The position numbers and the translations under genes were made by a program. A stretch of DNA of 64,000 bases from an uncultured bacterium (GTDB lineage: Bacteria > Verrucomicrobiota > Kiritimatiellia > CAIKKV01): positions 1 through 64,000 of the forward strand of contig CALHRZ010000028.1 in NCBI GenBank assembly GCA_938038445.1, written 5' to 3'. Positions 8,471 to 17,332 of the stretch are shown here, one piece after another. Position 1 is the stretch's first letter. The number at the start of each line of letters is the position of its first letter. The notes under the pieces were generated by a model. It was not told where the DNA came from. It made no database searches and saw only the letters and a program-made list of their open reading frames with translations.

Positions 8471-9199
8471 TTAACCCACCCGCCAACAGCGACGCGCAAT
8501 CGCGGCAAAATTTTGCAGAACCTTTCGACCATGGAAAAAAGGCGCTTCGTACGCTTCGGGATGAAACTGAACCCCGTACAACGGCCGGTTTGGATGCCGC
8601 ATCGCCTCGATCGGGCAGTGGGCGCTGCGCGCCAACCGGATAAAACCCGGCGGCAACTGTTTAACCTCGCAGTAGTGCGAACACCTTAGAATCATCCGAT
8701 CGGGTAATCCTCGAAACAGCGGATCGTTCAACAGCCGCTCGATTTCATAAAAGCCATACGCCACAAAACAGGACGCCCGCCGACGCCCGGCAGGATCATT
8801 TCCACCCGGTTGTCGCGGCATCGGATCCCCCGGCTGCATCCGACGCATCGGCTGGTCGAAAAGCCTTTTTCGTCCCTCCATTTGACCGTTCATGAAAAAG
8901 CCCAACAGTTGATGGCTCCCGCAAATGCAGAGCATCGGTAACCGTTCGTACCGGGCAATCACGGCCGTCATTCCTCGGAAGTCAGGGACCGGGTAATCTT
9001 CCCATCGCCCGCCAAAGCCGCTCATCACAAGCGCCGTCGGTCGCAATTCCTCCACCACCTCGGGTCCAAACTCCTGATGGGGCACGATCAAACATCGCTC
9101 TCCGGATGCCTCCTCCAAGCGCGCTTTGATCCGGACATATCCCACCGGCCCTTCTTCATAGTACTTTTTGCGGTCCATCACCGCCACAAACACATACAT
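8471..9199 (-). CDS. Class I glutamine amidotransferase-like protein
   Basis: A 242-residue protein with the GATase1 triad: nucleophile Cys in LCICGSHQLLGF and His/Glu in YGVQFHPEAY. The residues after the cysteine read GSHQ, where glutaminases usually have GxQ, as seen in stand-alone members. No synthetase partner is adjacent, so it may be a gamma-glutamyl hydrolase-like peptidase or a partner of an enzyme elsewhere. The ATG has AGGAGAGGAAG upstream. Only eleven bases before this start lies the left end of a RAYT element; before that insertion it probably followed the polysaccharide deacetylase gene directly as the second gene of an operon. Confidence 0.75.
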   Translation of the reverse strand: MYVFVAVMDRKKYYEEGPVGYVRIKARLEEASGERCLIVPHQEFGPEVVEELRPTALVMSGFGGRWEDYPVPDFRGMTAVIARYERLPMLCICGSHQLLGFFMNGQMEGRKRLFDQPMRRMQPGDPMPRQPGGNDPAGRRRASCFVAYGFYEIERLLNDPLFRGLPDRMILRCSHYCEVKQLPPGFIRLARSAHCPIEAMRHPNRPLYGVQFHPEAYEAPFFHGRKVLQNFAAIARRCWRVG

Positions 9200-9210
9200 C
9201 TTCCTCTCCT

Positions 9211-9234
9211 GGGGTCAGACCTCAACATTCAACA
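9211..9234 (+). repeat. Left inverted repeat of RAYT element
   Basis: It starts GGGGTCAGACCT and ends CATTCAACA, and is the inverted partner of 10267-10290 with a single mismatch (A for T at the fourteenth base). The transposase stop codon is at 9222-9224, inside this repeat. Confidence 0.85.
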
Positions 9235-10232
9235 TTTCCCTTCATCAGCCTCTGCTCCACCCCCCGTATCCGTTCCGCCAATTCCTCGTTTTTCCCTGCC
9301 TCCTCTTGCAGCCGACGAATTCGAATGGACACCGCCGCCCCACTCCTGATGCCGGCCCATCTGCCGGCCTCTTGCTGATTCATTCCACTGTAACGCGTCA
9401 GCAGATACAAGAGAACCGCCTGCGCTTTACAACCGTACCTTCGCTTCCGAAGCGCATCCGACTGTTCCCCGAATGTCTCCGCTACAGCCTGCGCGATTTC
9501 CTCCGCCGAACAACGGGCTTCTTTCCGTTTGCCCCTTGCTTCCTCTCCACCGATAATCTTGATATATTGAGAGCGAATCGAGTCCTGGAACGCCTCGCTT
9601 CCTATTCCCCATGGGGCGTTTCGCATCATATATTCAAACTCCTCGTCGGAAGTAAGAAGTCCCGCTTCTACAAACTGCCGATAAGCCAACCGTTGCTTCG
9701 ACTTGTCTTGCTCCCCCGTCAGAGACAAAACAGGTTCCTCCTCAATAAAACCCCACTGGGGTCTTAACCCTACATATCCGGCATAACTGCTCCAAGGATA
9801 GCTTCGAAGCCTTTTCGTCTGCTGCCGAACCGAACCGCTTGGCTCTCCTTCTCCTCGAACAGGATTAAGATGAACATATCGGCTCAGCCGAAGCAGATAG
9901 GGACTATTCTCGACCGGTTTCGACCAAAACCGACTTTGCATCAAATGGCCGCTTCGTTGATGCCGCCAGTTGAAATACATGACATACGCCGTCTCCAACT
10001 GATGCATGAACTCTGAAAGATTCGCTCGATGCGTTTGAAGAACAAGATGAAGATGGTTGGGCATGAGACAAAAAAGGTATATGCGGACCTCTTGTTCCTC
10101 AACGCCTCTTTCCAACCGGTCAAGAAATGCATGCCGATCTCGATCATCCTCAAAAATGACTCTCCGATCAACCCCACGGAAGGTCACATGATAAATCGCC
10201 CCCTCATAATGAATTCTCATTTTCCTTGCCAT
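9222..10232 (-). CDS. REP-associated tyrosine transposase (RAYT), IS200-like
   Basis: A 336-residue Y1 transposase. The HUH motif is MPNHLHLVL, preceded by MRIHYEGAIYHVTFRGVDRR and followed by RLSRYVHLNPVR, all typical of TnpA-REP proteins that nick single-stranded DNA at palindromic repeats. It is about twice as long as the E. coli protein: after residue 230 comes a helical region and KAQAVLLYLLTRYSGMNQQE, which resembles the DnaA C-terminal helix-turn-helix found fused to some RAYTs. The gene sits alone between inverted repeats. All motif residues are present, so it may be active. Its start overlaps the displaced 3' end of the deacetylase gene. Confidence 0.92.
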   Translation of the reverse strand: MARKMRIHYEGAIYHVTFRGVDRRVIFEDDRDRHAFLDRLERGVEEQEVRIYLFCLMPNHLHLVLQTHRANLSEFMHQLETAYVMYFNWRHQRSGHLMQSRFWSKPVENSPYLLRLSRYVHLNPVRGEGEPSGSVRQQTKRLRSYPWSSYAGYVGLRPQWGFIEEEPVLSLTGEQDKSKQRLAYRQFVEAGLLTSDEEFEYMMRNAPWGIGSEAFQDSIRSQYIKIIGGEEARGKRKEARCSAEEIAQAVAETFGEQSDALRKRRYGCKAQAVLLYLLTRYSGMNQQEAGRWAGIRSGAAVSIRIRRLQEEAGKNEELAERIRGVEQRLMKGNVEC

Positions 10233-11269
10233 AGCGTTGTTCGGTTTTCCTTTGCCTGGTTAAGATTGTTGAATGTAGAGGTCTGACCCCAAAGGAAAAG
10301 CCCGGATCCGTCGCGAATCTCGAGGTGAAGAGGTCCGCTGGATGCCCCCTCTAACTCTCCCCATAGGAATTCTGCCTGTTCACCGTTTTTTAGCCGAAAT
10401 CGCCCACTTTCCCACAAGGGTTCGCCTCCCTCCACGCGCCGGAGTACCAATCGAAAAGGTTGGCCCGTCCCGCGAAATGTCATGGTCCAACCCATCACTT
10501 GCCCCTCCCCATTGCGAACCCAGCCTCCCTCAATGTTTCGTATGCCACCGTATATCGAAATCCGCGGCAAATGAAACAAATCCTTCCGCTGCGCTACTCG
10601 TGCGATCCGATCTTCGCACACCACCGCCATTCGGTACCCCCCCTTCTCCACTGCCTTCCACGTTTCCTCCCCAAACGCCCCATGCGGATACGAAAAGGCC
10701 ACGGGACGAAAGCCTCCCTTCCGCCGGATCTGTCGGAAACTCCGTTCAATCTCTTCCGCAGAGTTCGGATGCGCCGCTAAATTTGCATGCGTGTGGCCAT
10801 GACCTCCAAATGTCAATACCCCCCGTTGATGCATGCGCCTCACCTCCTCCCACGTCAAACAAGGTTCACCATCCCATTTTCGCCTCGCCTCCGCCGTCTC
10901 CGCAACGTAATCGGTAATCAGAAAAACAACCCCCCGAAATCCATACCGCGCCAACAGGGGTTCTGCCACCTCCCTCGTGCTCACATATCCATCGTCAAAC
11001 GTCACCATCACCGGCCGCGTGGGAAGCTTCCCCTTCCCTTCGAACGCGGCAACCACCTCCTCCGGCAGAACCGTCTCATATCCCCCCGCCTTCAGTTGCC
11101 GAAGATGCTCCTCGAACTCCGTCGGACTCACCCACCACACCCCACGCCCCTCCCCCACGTGATGATACATGAGAATCGGAATCTCAACAGGAACCGATTC
11201 GCGATCCTTGCCACATCCGGCCGCCCCAAGGGCCGCCGCAAGGAAAAAAAGCACACCGCCACTCTTCAT
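10217..11269 (-). CDS. Polysaccharide deacetylase lipoprotein, 3' end altered by insertion
   Basis: A NodB-fold deacetylase. VMVTFDDGYVSTRE gives the catalytic Asp and metal-binding Asp, HGHTHANLAAH the two metal histidines, and SYPHGAF the next family motif. The N-terminus (MKSGGVLFFLAAALGAAGC) is a lipoprotein signal with a slightly poor lipobox. A beta-rich domain follows the catalytic one. The last 24 codons, from WGQTSTFNN on, are encoded by the RAYT element, so the natural C-terminus has been replaced. I took ATG 11269; a TTG at 11287 is in frame. It probably acts on cell-envelope or external N-acetylated glycans. Confidence 0.88.
   Translation of the reverse strand: MKSGGVLFFLAAALGAAGCGKDRESVPVEIPILMYHHVGEGRGVWWVSPTEFEEHLRQLKAGGYETVLPEEVVAAFEGKGKLPTRPVMVTFDDGYVSTREVAEPLLARYGFRGVVFLITDYVAETAEARRKWDGEPCLTWEEVRRMHQRGVLTFGGHGHTHANLAAHPNSAEEIERSFRQIRRKGGFRPVAFSYPHGAFGEETWKAVEKGGYRMAVVCEDRIARVAQRKDLFHLPRISIYGGIRNIEGGWVRNGEGQVMGWTMTFRGTGQPFRLVLRRVEGGEPLWESGRFRLKNGEQAEFLWGELEGASSGPLHLEIRDGSGLFLWGQTSTFNNLNQAKENRTTLWQGK
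10267..10290 (-). repeat. Right inverted repeat of RAYT element
   Basis: On the minus strand it begins GGGGTCAGACCT and ends CATTCAACA, pairing with 9211-9234. The reading frame of the deacetylase gene runs straight through this repeat and stops at 10217. Confidence 0.85.
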
Positions 11270-11403
11270 TCTCTTACTATACCGCAACCCCTCCCCCTTG
11301 CCAAACCGCTTCCCGCATTCGACCGTTCAATCTCCCTTTTCTCTATTGCTCCCGAAAAACTTCCGTTTTATGGTACTCCTTATAAACATAAGGATTCATC
11401 GCC

Positions 11404-12180
11404 ATGCCTCAGCCCGTCCCCACCACCACCCGAATCATGCCCTGCCTCGATATGCAAAACGGCCGCGTTGTAAAAGGCGTCCGTTTTGTGCAGATACGGG
11501 ACGCCGGCGATCCCGTGGAATGCGCCCGCGCCTACTGCCACGCCGGCGCCGACGAACTCGCCATGCTCGATATCACCGCCACAGTCGAAAACCGGCCAAC
11601 CCTTCTCCGCGTCGTGCGGGACGTGGCCGCCGTCACAACCATCCCCTTCACCGTCGGCGGCGGAATCCGCGACGTCGCATCGGCCGCCGCCGTCCTCGAG
11701 GCCGGGGCCCATAAAGTCTCCACCAGCAGCGCCGCCTTCCGCACTCCCCACGTCATCGAAGAAATGGTCCGCGAATTCGGTTCAAATCGCGTCACCGTCG
11801 CCATTGACGCCGCGCAAAATCCCGCGATGCCTTCAGGATACGAAGTCTATATTGACGGAGGCCGAACCGCAACCGGCCGGGATGCCATCGAGTGGGCGAA
11901 AGAGGTGGACGGCTACGGCGTCTCCGTCATCCTTCCAACCAGCAAAAGCACGGATGGCGTCCGGCAGGGATACGACCTGCCGCTTATCCGCAAAATCAAA
12001 GACGCCGTCGCAGCCGAGGTCGTTGCCTCCGGAGGAGCCGGAACTCGGGAACATTTCCTCGCCGCCGTTCACGCCGGCGCCACCATCCTCCTCGCCGCCT
12101 CCGTCTTCCACTTCGGAATCCTCACCATCCCAGACATCAAACGATACTTGAAACAACAGGGAGTATCGGTCCGCGGGTAA
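11404..12180 (+). CDS. hisF: Imidazole glycerol phosphate synthase subunit HisF
   Basis: A 258-residue (beta/alpha)8 protein that cyclises PRFAR to imidazole glycerol phosphate and AICAR in histidine synthesis. The catalytic aspartates are D16 (IMPCLDMQNGRVVKG) and D135 (VAIDAA), and the phosphate loops TVGGGIRD and ASGGAG are in place. The normally near-invariant GAGE segment of strand six reads GVSV (172-175) and continues ILPTSKSTDG, unlike the common ILLTSMDRDG. No hisH or other his gene is near. It is likely still HisF, but a sub-group member. Confidence 0.88.
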   Translation: MPQPVPTTTRIMPCLDMQNGRVVKGVRFVQIRDAGDPVECARAYCHAGADELAMLDITATVENRPTLLRVVRDVAAVTTIPFTVGGGIRDVASAAAVLEAGAHKVSTSSAAFRTPHVIEEMVREFGSNRVTVAIDAAQNPAMPSGYEVYIDGGRTATGRDAIEWAKEVDGYGVSVILPTSKSTDGVRQGYDLPLIRKIKDAVAAEVVASGGAGTREHFLAAVHAGATILLAASVFHFGILTIPDIKRYLKQQGVSVRG

Positions 12181-12204
12181 CAACCGCAATATCGGAGGGC
12201 TCCC

Positions 12205-13446
12205 ATGCGCGTTTTTGTTTTGGTCTTCCTCGCGCTCTTGGACGCGTTTTCCGCATGGGCGGCCAAACCCCTTCCGGGTGTTTGTTACAGCCCCTTCCGC
12301 ACCGGACAAAGCCCCCTGTTAGGCCGTTACCCAACCCAAACGCATATCAAAGAGGATCTCCAGTTCGCCCGGCGGGCGGCAGGGGCAATCCGCCTCTACG
12401 GAAACGAACGAACCCTCCGCACGATCCCGGCTCTCTGCGCCGAAATCGGCTTGCCCTGCTACCCCGCCGTCTTCCTGACGGGAGACGCGGCGGTGGATGA
12501 CCCCCTGGTGGCTGCCCTGATCCAGACAGCTCAAAAATCTTTTCCAACCACTCGCGCCCTGATTGTCGGAAACGAAACCTTGCTATTCAATCGCCTTTCC
12601 AAAAAAGAGCTCAAGACTCGACTTCGGCAGGTCCGACGTTCCGTTTCGGTCCCTGTCACAACAGCGGAACCCTGGCATATCTGGCGCGATCATCCCGATC
12701 TCGTGCCGGAAGTGGATTTCATTTGTCTCCATGTCCACCCCTACTGGGAGGTCCCGCCCCAATCCATCGAAAATGCCGCCGCGTTCGTTGTGGCCCGCTT
12801 TCAGGAAATTCAAACCCTCTATCCCAGCGTCCCGGTCGTGATCGGAGAAACCGGATGGCCTTCCAAAGGCCCCCCGAACGAAAACGCGGTGCCAAGCCCC
12901 ACCAACCAAAAACGTTTCTTTCTGGAACTCGATGGCTTGGCAAAATCCGCCGGCATCCTCTGGTTCGGTTTTGAGCTGTTCGATGAATCGTGGAAGGAAG
13001 AAGGGGGGGTGGGCGCCCACTGGGGGCTCTGCGAAACCAATCGCCCCCCAAAACCAAAACCCGCCCTAAAGGGCTTGATCCAAACCCGTATTCAGCCCAA
13101 AGAAAATAGCGTGACTCCCGCCGATATCCCTCTCCGATTTTGGTGGTGGGCTCCCCCACCGACCGATCGCACGCAACTTCGAATCGAACGTTGGAACGCG
13201 AACCGCCAAACCTGGAAACTGCACCTTCTTCAGGAAGTCCGGGTAATCCAGGAAGGCAAATGGCGCGCGTTCCCCGCCCTCCTTCCCGCAGGACATTATC
13301 GTTGGACGGCCCAAAACGGTACCGCCGAGGGGTGGAACTCGTCCTCACCATGGATCCCCTTTTATCGCATTCTGCAACAACAGAATGTCTCGGACCCTCT
13401 GCTCGAGCCTCTTGCCCCCACCGTCCCTGTTGCCCTCCCGCCCTAA
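12205..13446 (+). CDS. Secreted GH17-like beta-1,3-glucanase
   Basis: A 413-residue exported protein. A signal peptide (FVLVFLALLDAFSAWAAK) is followed by GVCYSPFRTGQSP, the N-terminal signature of bacterial family GH17. The acid/base Glu is in ALIVGNETLLF and the nucleophile Glu in VVIGETGWPSKGPPNE, the GH17 pair; WFGFELFDESWK follows. After residue 290 there is a separate beta-rich domain of about 120 residues of unknown type. GGAGG lies a few bases before the ATG. It should cleave or transfer beta-1,3-glucan outside the cytoplasm. It starts 24 bases after hisF, which is not functionally related. Confidence 0.85.
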   Translation: MRVFVLVFLALLDAFSAWAAKPLPGVCYSPFRTGQSPLLGRYPTQTHIKEDLQFARRAAGAIRLYGNERTLRTIPALCAEIGLPCYPAVFLTGDAAVDDPLVAALIQTAQKSFPTTRALIVGNETLLFNRLSKKELKTRLRQVRRSVSVPVTTAEPWHIWRDHPDLVPEVDFICLHVHPYWEVPPQSIENAAAFVVARFQEIQTLYPSVPVVIGETGWPSKGPPNENAVPSPTNQKRFFLELDGLAKSAGILWFGFELFDESWKEEGGVGAHWGLCETNRPPKPKPALKGLIQTRIQPKENSVTPADIPLRFWWWAPPPTDRTQLRIERWNANRQTWKLHLLQEVRVIQEGKWRAFPALLPAGHYRWTAQNGTAEGWNSSSPWIPFYRILQQQNVSDPLLEPLAPTVPVALPP

Positions 13447-13483
13447 TCCCCCTATAATGGAAACTCCAACCCCAGGGTGAACC

Positions 13484-14638
13484 ATGAAACGCATCCCATT
13501 CAATACCGGTCCCTGCACCCTCCGCTCCATGCCCTTCTGGTGCGTCGGAAACCCACTCGGCGATCCCTTCGGATCCGCCATTCTCCCAAAAATAGATTCC
13601 CTCGAGGTCGCTCAACTCCTCGCGGATGCCGCTCGCCAAGGACTCATCGAAGCCACCAGTTTTCACGATGACGACCTCGTCCCTTGGAACCCAGACCACC
13701 CGAACGACGACCTCGACCCCTCCAGCGAAACATCGAAAAAACTTGAGGCCATCCGAACCCTCCTCGACCGCGCCGGCCTCTCCACCAACACCGCAACGTG
13801 CAGCCTTCATGGCCATCCCCTCTTCCGACGTGGCGGGCTGACCAACCCCGACCCCGCGATCCGCCGACTCGCCCGTTCGAAGGTCGAACGCTCAATCCGA
13901 ATCGGCCATCGGTTCGGCGCCCGCTACTTCACCTATTGGGTCGCACGCGACGGCTTTGAAGTCCCCGCCGCCACCGACTGGAAAGCGGTTTACGCCTGGC
14001 TCGCCGAAGGCCTGAACCACGCCCATGACTACATCCGGCGGCAACGGTTCCGCAACTATGTCGGCGGCACCATCGAACCAAAGCCCAACGAGCCCCGCGG
14101 CCACATGTTTCTCCCTACGGCCGGTCACGCCGTCGGCTTTATCCAATCCTGCTTGAAAACCCCCGATTTTTGGAGCGTCAATCCGGAATTACTCCAGCAC
14201 GAAAGCATGGCCCTCATGAACGGCGTGCTCACCGTGGCATACCTGGTGGCCTGCAACAAACTGGCCTTCCTCCATTTTGGAAGCCAGATCAAAGCCCAGT
14301 TCGATAATGACTTCCCGCCGCTCGTCGGTCCCGAAGGGCTCAAGGAAACTGTCTTCCTTTTCCATGCGTTGGACCGCCTGGGCTGGAAAGGCGTGGTGGA
14401 ATTCGATTGCCATATGCTCCGAACCGAAGGGGATCCGGATCATCCCCTCGAATGCCGCCGAGGTTTTATTCGCCATTGCGCGATCGCACTCAGTTTCGCC
14501 CTCGAACTGGCCGGTCGCCTTCGAACCCCTCCTTTCATCCACGAGTCGGAAACGGAAACCGACCTCCTCGCCCAAATGGCCCTGTGCGGCGTTAGCCTGC
14601 GAACCATTGAAGCCCGGGCGCGCAAGCAAAAACGCTAA
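13484..14638 (+). CDS. Xylose isomerase-like protein with a changed metal ligand
   Basis: A 384-residue TIM-barrel protein clearly related to actinobacterial-type xylose isomerase. Shared landmarks are FHDDDL (catalytic His61), EPKPNEPRG (metal Glu198, Lys200), VNPE (Glu235), FDNDF (Asp274, Asp276) and Asp308 in VEFDCH. The metal-1 aspartate found in the standard FHIDLNGQ segment is replaced: here the segment is FLHFGSQ with His264. So most of both metal sites is kept but one ligand is different. It may be an isomerase for another sugar. Preceded by a GH17-like glucanase gene, 38 bases upstream. Confidence 0.82.
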   Translation: MKRIPFNTGPCTLRSMPFWCVGNPLGDPFGSAILPKIDSLEVAQLLADAARQGLIEATSFHDDDLVPWNPDHPNDDLDPSSETSKKLEAIRTLLDRAGLSTNTATCSLHGHPLFRRGGLTNPDPAIRRLARSKVERSIRIGHRFGARYFTYWVARDGFEVPAATDWKAVYAWLAEGLNHAHDYIRRQRFRNYVGGTIEPKPNEPRGHMFLPTAGHAVGFIQSCLKTPDFWSVNPELLQHESMALMNGVLTVAYLVACNKLAFLHFGSQIKAQFDNDFPPLVGPEGLKETVFLFHALDRLGWKGVVEFDCHMLRTEGDPDHPLECRRGFIRHCAIALSFALELAGRLRTPPFIHESETETDLLAQMALCGVSLRTIEARARKQKR

Positions 14639-14645
14639 AGCGGAA

Positions 14646-17330
14646 CTAGCCCTTCATCATCGCGATCAATTCGCGCAGCCGGTCAGCACGATCGGAAAGC
14701 TCCCGTAGAAGCGTGCGCTGGCGGTCCACGACGCCCGACGCCGCCTTCTCCACAAAATCCTTGTTTTCCAGCTTGGCGTGGGTTCGTGCGATCTGCTCCT
14801 CGACCTTTCCAAGATCCACCGCAAGCCGCCGGATTTCTTTTTCCACATCCACCTGGCCTTCGATAGGAATATACAGCGCGCCGAACCGCGTCACCACCGA
14901 TGGCAACGGCCGCTCCGGCGCAAACCCCGGTTCAATCCGAATGTTTTCCGCCCGAATCAATACCCGCAGCACCGCTTCCTCTTCCCGCAACGCGTCTGCA
15001 TCCGCCGGATTTTTCGGAGACAGAATGCAGGAAATCCACGCCGAAGGCGCAATCCCGCAGTCGGCCCGCAACATCCGCCCCGCCCGAATTAATTCCCGCT
15101 TGTCTTCCACATAGGCGGCCACCGATTCGCAAACGCCCCGCACAGACAACTCTTCCTCGCAAGCCGGCTCGGGCCAAGGTTCGAACAGAATCGAACGGTC
15201 GCACTCCCCATACCCCATGGCCTGCCATAATTCCTCGCTCAAAAACGGCATGAACGGGTGCAAGAGCCGAAGGGAGACATGCAAGGCATGGTGAAGCAGA
15301 TGCCGCACCGTCTCGGTCCGCGCCGCATCGCCCTCCGCAAGGACCGGCTTGGCCGATTCCACATACCAATCGCAAAACTGATGCCAAAAGAAATCATACA
15401 GCGCATGGGCCGCGTCATTGAACCGAAACCGTTCCAGATGGTCGGTGCACGCCTGCACCGTCTCCCGCAGACAATAAAGCAAATGACGATCATCCCGACT
15501 CAGCGGGGCCGTTGGATCGGGCAAACGGCCGGCTGCCGAACCGGGACTCGCCCCCTGCATCTGAGTGAAACGGGCCGCATTCCAGATTTTTGTTCCGAAG
15601 TTTCGCCCGACTTCAAACTTCTCCTTTGACACATAAACATCCTGCCCGATCGCCGTCAACATCGTGAGGCTGAACCGAAGGGCATCCGCACTCGACTCCC
15701 GAATGATCTCCCGAGGGTCAATCGAGTTGCCCAGACTCTTGCTCATCTTCCGCCCCCGGTCGTCCCGGACCGTTCCATGGATCACGACATCCCGAAAAGG
15801 AATATCCCCCATGAATTCCAACCCCGCCATAATCATCCGGGCCACCCAGAAGAAAATGATTTCGGAGGCCGTCACCAGCGTATCCGTGGGATAGTAAAAA
15901 GCCAACTCCGGCGTCTGCTCCGGCCACCCGAGCGTGCTGAAGGGCCAAAGCCAGGAGCTGAACCATGTGTCGAGCACATCCTCCTCCTGACGAATTTCGG
16001 CCCCTCCGCAGGAAGGACAGACCGAGGAGATTTCGACGGACGCCCACTCCTTTCCACAACTACCACAGGTAAAAACAGGAATGCGATGGCCCCACCAAAT
16101 CTGGCGTGAAATGCACCAATCCCGAATGTTTTCCATCCATTCCAAATACACCTTCGTCCACCGCTCCGGCACAAATCGGATCCGCCCCTCCCGCACCGCT
16201 GCGATGGCCGGCTCGGCCAACGGTTTCATCCGAACAAACCATTGCGGCGATACCCGAGGCTCCACAATCGTGTCGCAACGATAGCACGCACCCACCGCAT
16301 GCCGGTGTTCTTCGATCTTCTCCATCAACCCCGCCCGCTCCAGCTCCGCCACGATCGCCTTCCGGCACTCAAAACGATCCATCCCTCGATAGGGGCCCGC
16401 CTCCTCGTTCATCCGGCCGTCTTCGGTCATCACGTTGACCCGGGGAAGATGATGCCGCTCCGCGATCTCAAAGTCGTTCGGATCATGCGCCGGCGTTATC
16501 TTGACCGCTCCGGTCCCAAATTCAGGGTCCACCATTTCGTCCGCGATTATGGGAATCAATCGGCCTAGAACAGGCAGCCGCAGCCGCCGTCCCACCAGCC
16601 CCGTGTGCCGTGGGTCCCGCGGATGGACCGCTACTGCCGTGTCGCCCAGCAACGTTTCCGGACGAGTCGTCGCCACCACCACATCGCGCTTTCCATCGCC
16701 CAGAGGTTCTTCCAAAGGATAACGGATGTGATAGAGCTTGCCCATCGTATCCCGATGTTCACTCTCCTCGTCCGAAAGCGCCGTCCGACACCGGGGACAC
16801 CAATGAATGATCCGTTCCCCGCGATAAATCAGCCCCTTGCCATAAAGCCGGACAAACACCTCCGCCACCGCCCGGCTCATCCCCGGGTCCATCGTGAATC
16901 GCGCCCGCGACCAATCGCAGGCCGCTCCCAACAACTTCAGCTGCTCAATGATCGTGTTTCCGTATTCCTCTTTCCATTGCCAAACGCGCTGAACAAACGC
17001 GGCGCGTCCAAGATCCTCCCGCCGTTTCCCTTCCTTCCGCAGCGCGCGTTCCACCACATTCTGCGTGGCAATGCCCGCATGATCGGTCCCCGCTTGCCAC
17101 AACGTGTTCCGCCCCTGCATCCTGCGCCATCGGATCAGGATGTCTTGCAACGTGTTGTTCAGGGCATGTCCCATGTGAAGAATGCCCGTCACGTTCGGCG
17201 GCGGCATCATGATGCAGTAGGGTTCTCCACCCCGGGAGGGATCGGATCGAAAATCGCCCCGCTCCAGCGCTCGTTGATACCACTTGGCCTCAATCGCCTG
17301 CGGATCGTATCGCGTATCCAAGATTCGCAT
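14646..17330 (-). CDS. valS: Valyl-tRNA synthetase
   Basis: An 894-residue class I synthetase that charges tRNA-Val. HIGH motif: PPPNVTGILHMGHALN; KMSKS motif: GRKMSKSLGNSIDP; the editing domain is between them (TTRPETLLGDTAVAV), and a C-terminal coiled coil (KEIRRLAVDLGKVEEQIART) ends the protein as in bacterial ValS. Zinc-finger-like cysteines occur in FTCGSCGKEW and SVCPSCGG. AGGA is eight bases before the ATG at 17330; a GTG at 17336 overlapping the lysC stop is possible. Third gene of the hom-lysC-valS operon. Confidence 0.97.
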   Translation of the reverse strand: MRILDTRYDPQAIEAKWYQRALERGDFRSDPSRGGEPYCIMMPPPNVTGILHMGHALNNTLQDILIRWRRMQGRNTLWQAGTDHAGIATQNVVERALRKEGKRREDLGRAAFVQRVWQWKEEYGNTIIEQLKLLGAACDWSRARFTMDPGMSRAVAEVFVRLYGKGLIYRGERIIHWCPRCRTALSDEESEHRDTMGKLYHIRYPLEEPLGDGKRDVVVATTRPETLLGDTAVAVHPRDPRHTGLVGRRLRLPVLGRLIPIIADEMVDPEFGTGAVKITPAHDPNDFEIAERHHLPRVNVMTEDGRMNEEAGPYRGMDRFECRKAIVAELERAGLMEKIEEHRHAVGACYRCDTIVEPRVSPQWFVRMKPLAEPAIAAVREGRIRFVPERWTKVYLEWMENIRDWCISRQIWWGHRIPVFTCGSCGKEWASVEISSVCPSCGGAEIRQEEDVLDTWFSSWLWPFSTLGWPEQTPELAFYYPTDTLVTASEIIFFWVARMIMAGLEFMGDIPFRDVVIHGTVRDDRGRKMSKSLGNSIDPREIIRESSADALRFSLTMLTAIGQDVYVSKEKFEVGRNFGTKIWNAARFTQMQGASPGSAAGRLPDPTAPLSRDDRHLLYCLRETVQACTDHLERFRFNDAAHALYDFFWHQFCDWYVESAKPVLAEGDAARTETVRHLLHHALHVSLRLLHPFMPFLSEELWQAMGYGECDRSILFEPWPEPACEEELSVRGVCESVAAYVEDKRELIRAGRMLRADCGIAPSAWISCILSPKNPADADALREEEAVLRVLIRAENIRIEPGFAPERPLPSVVTRFGALYIPIEGQVDVEKEIRRLAVDLGKVEEQIARTHAKLENKDFVEKAASGVVDRQRTLLRELSDRADRLRELIAMMKG

Positions 17331-17332
17331 CG

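Larger units (their letters stand above)
9211..10290 (-). mobile_element. RAYT element with 24-bp terminal inverted repeats
   Basis: A 1,080-bp unit bounded by inverted repeats at 9211-9234 and 10267-10290. The outer part of both is GGGGTCAGACCT and they differ at one of 24 positions. The only gene inside is a Y1/HUH transposase, whose stop codon lies within the left repeat. The right end interrupts the 3' part of a polysaccharide deacetylase gene. No target duplication is visible, as expected for this class. Confidence 0.85.

Noticed and set aside
8320-10290. tRNA-Ser as attachment site of the mobile element
   Set aside because: The element ends are more than 800 bases from the tRNA, no tRNA fragment is repeated, and RAYTs do not integrate at tRNA genes.
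12719-13816. 365-codon open frame on the minus strand
   Set aside because: Opposite the GH17-like and xylose-isomerase-like genes; low-complexity, no recognisable domain.
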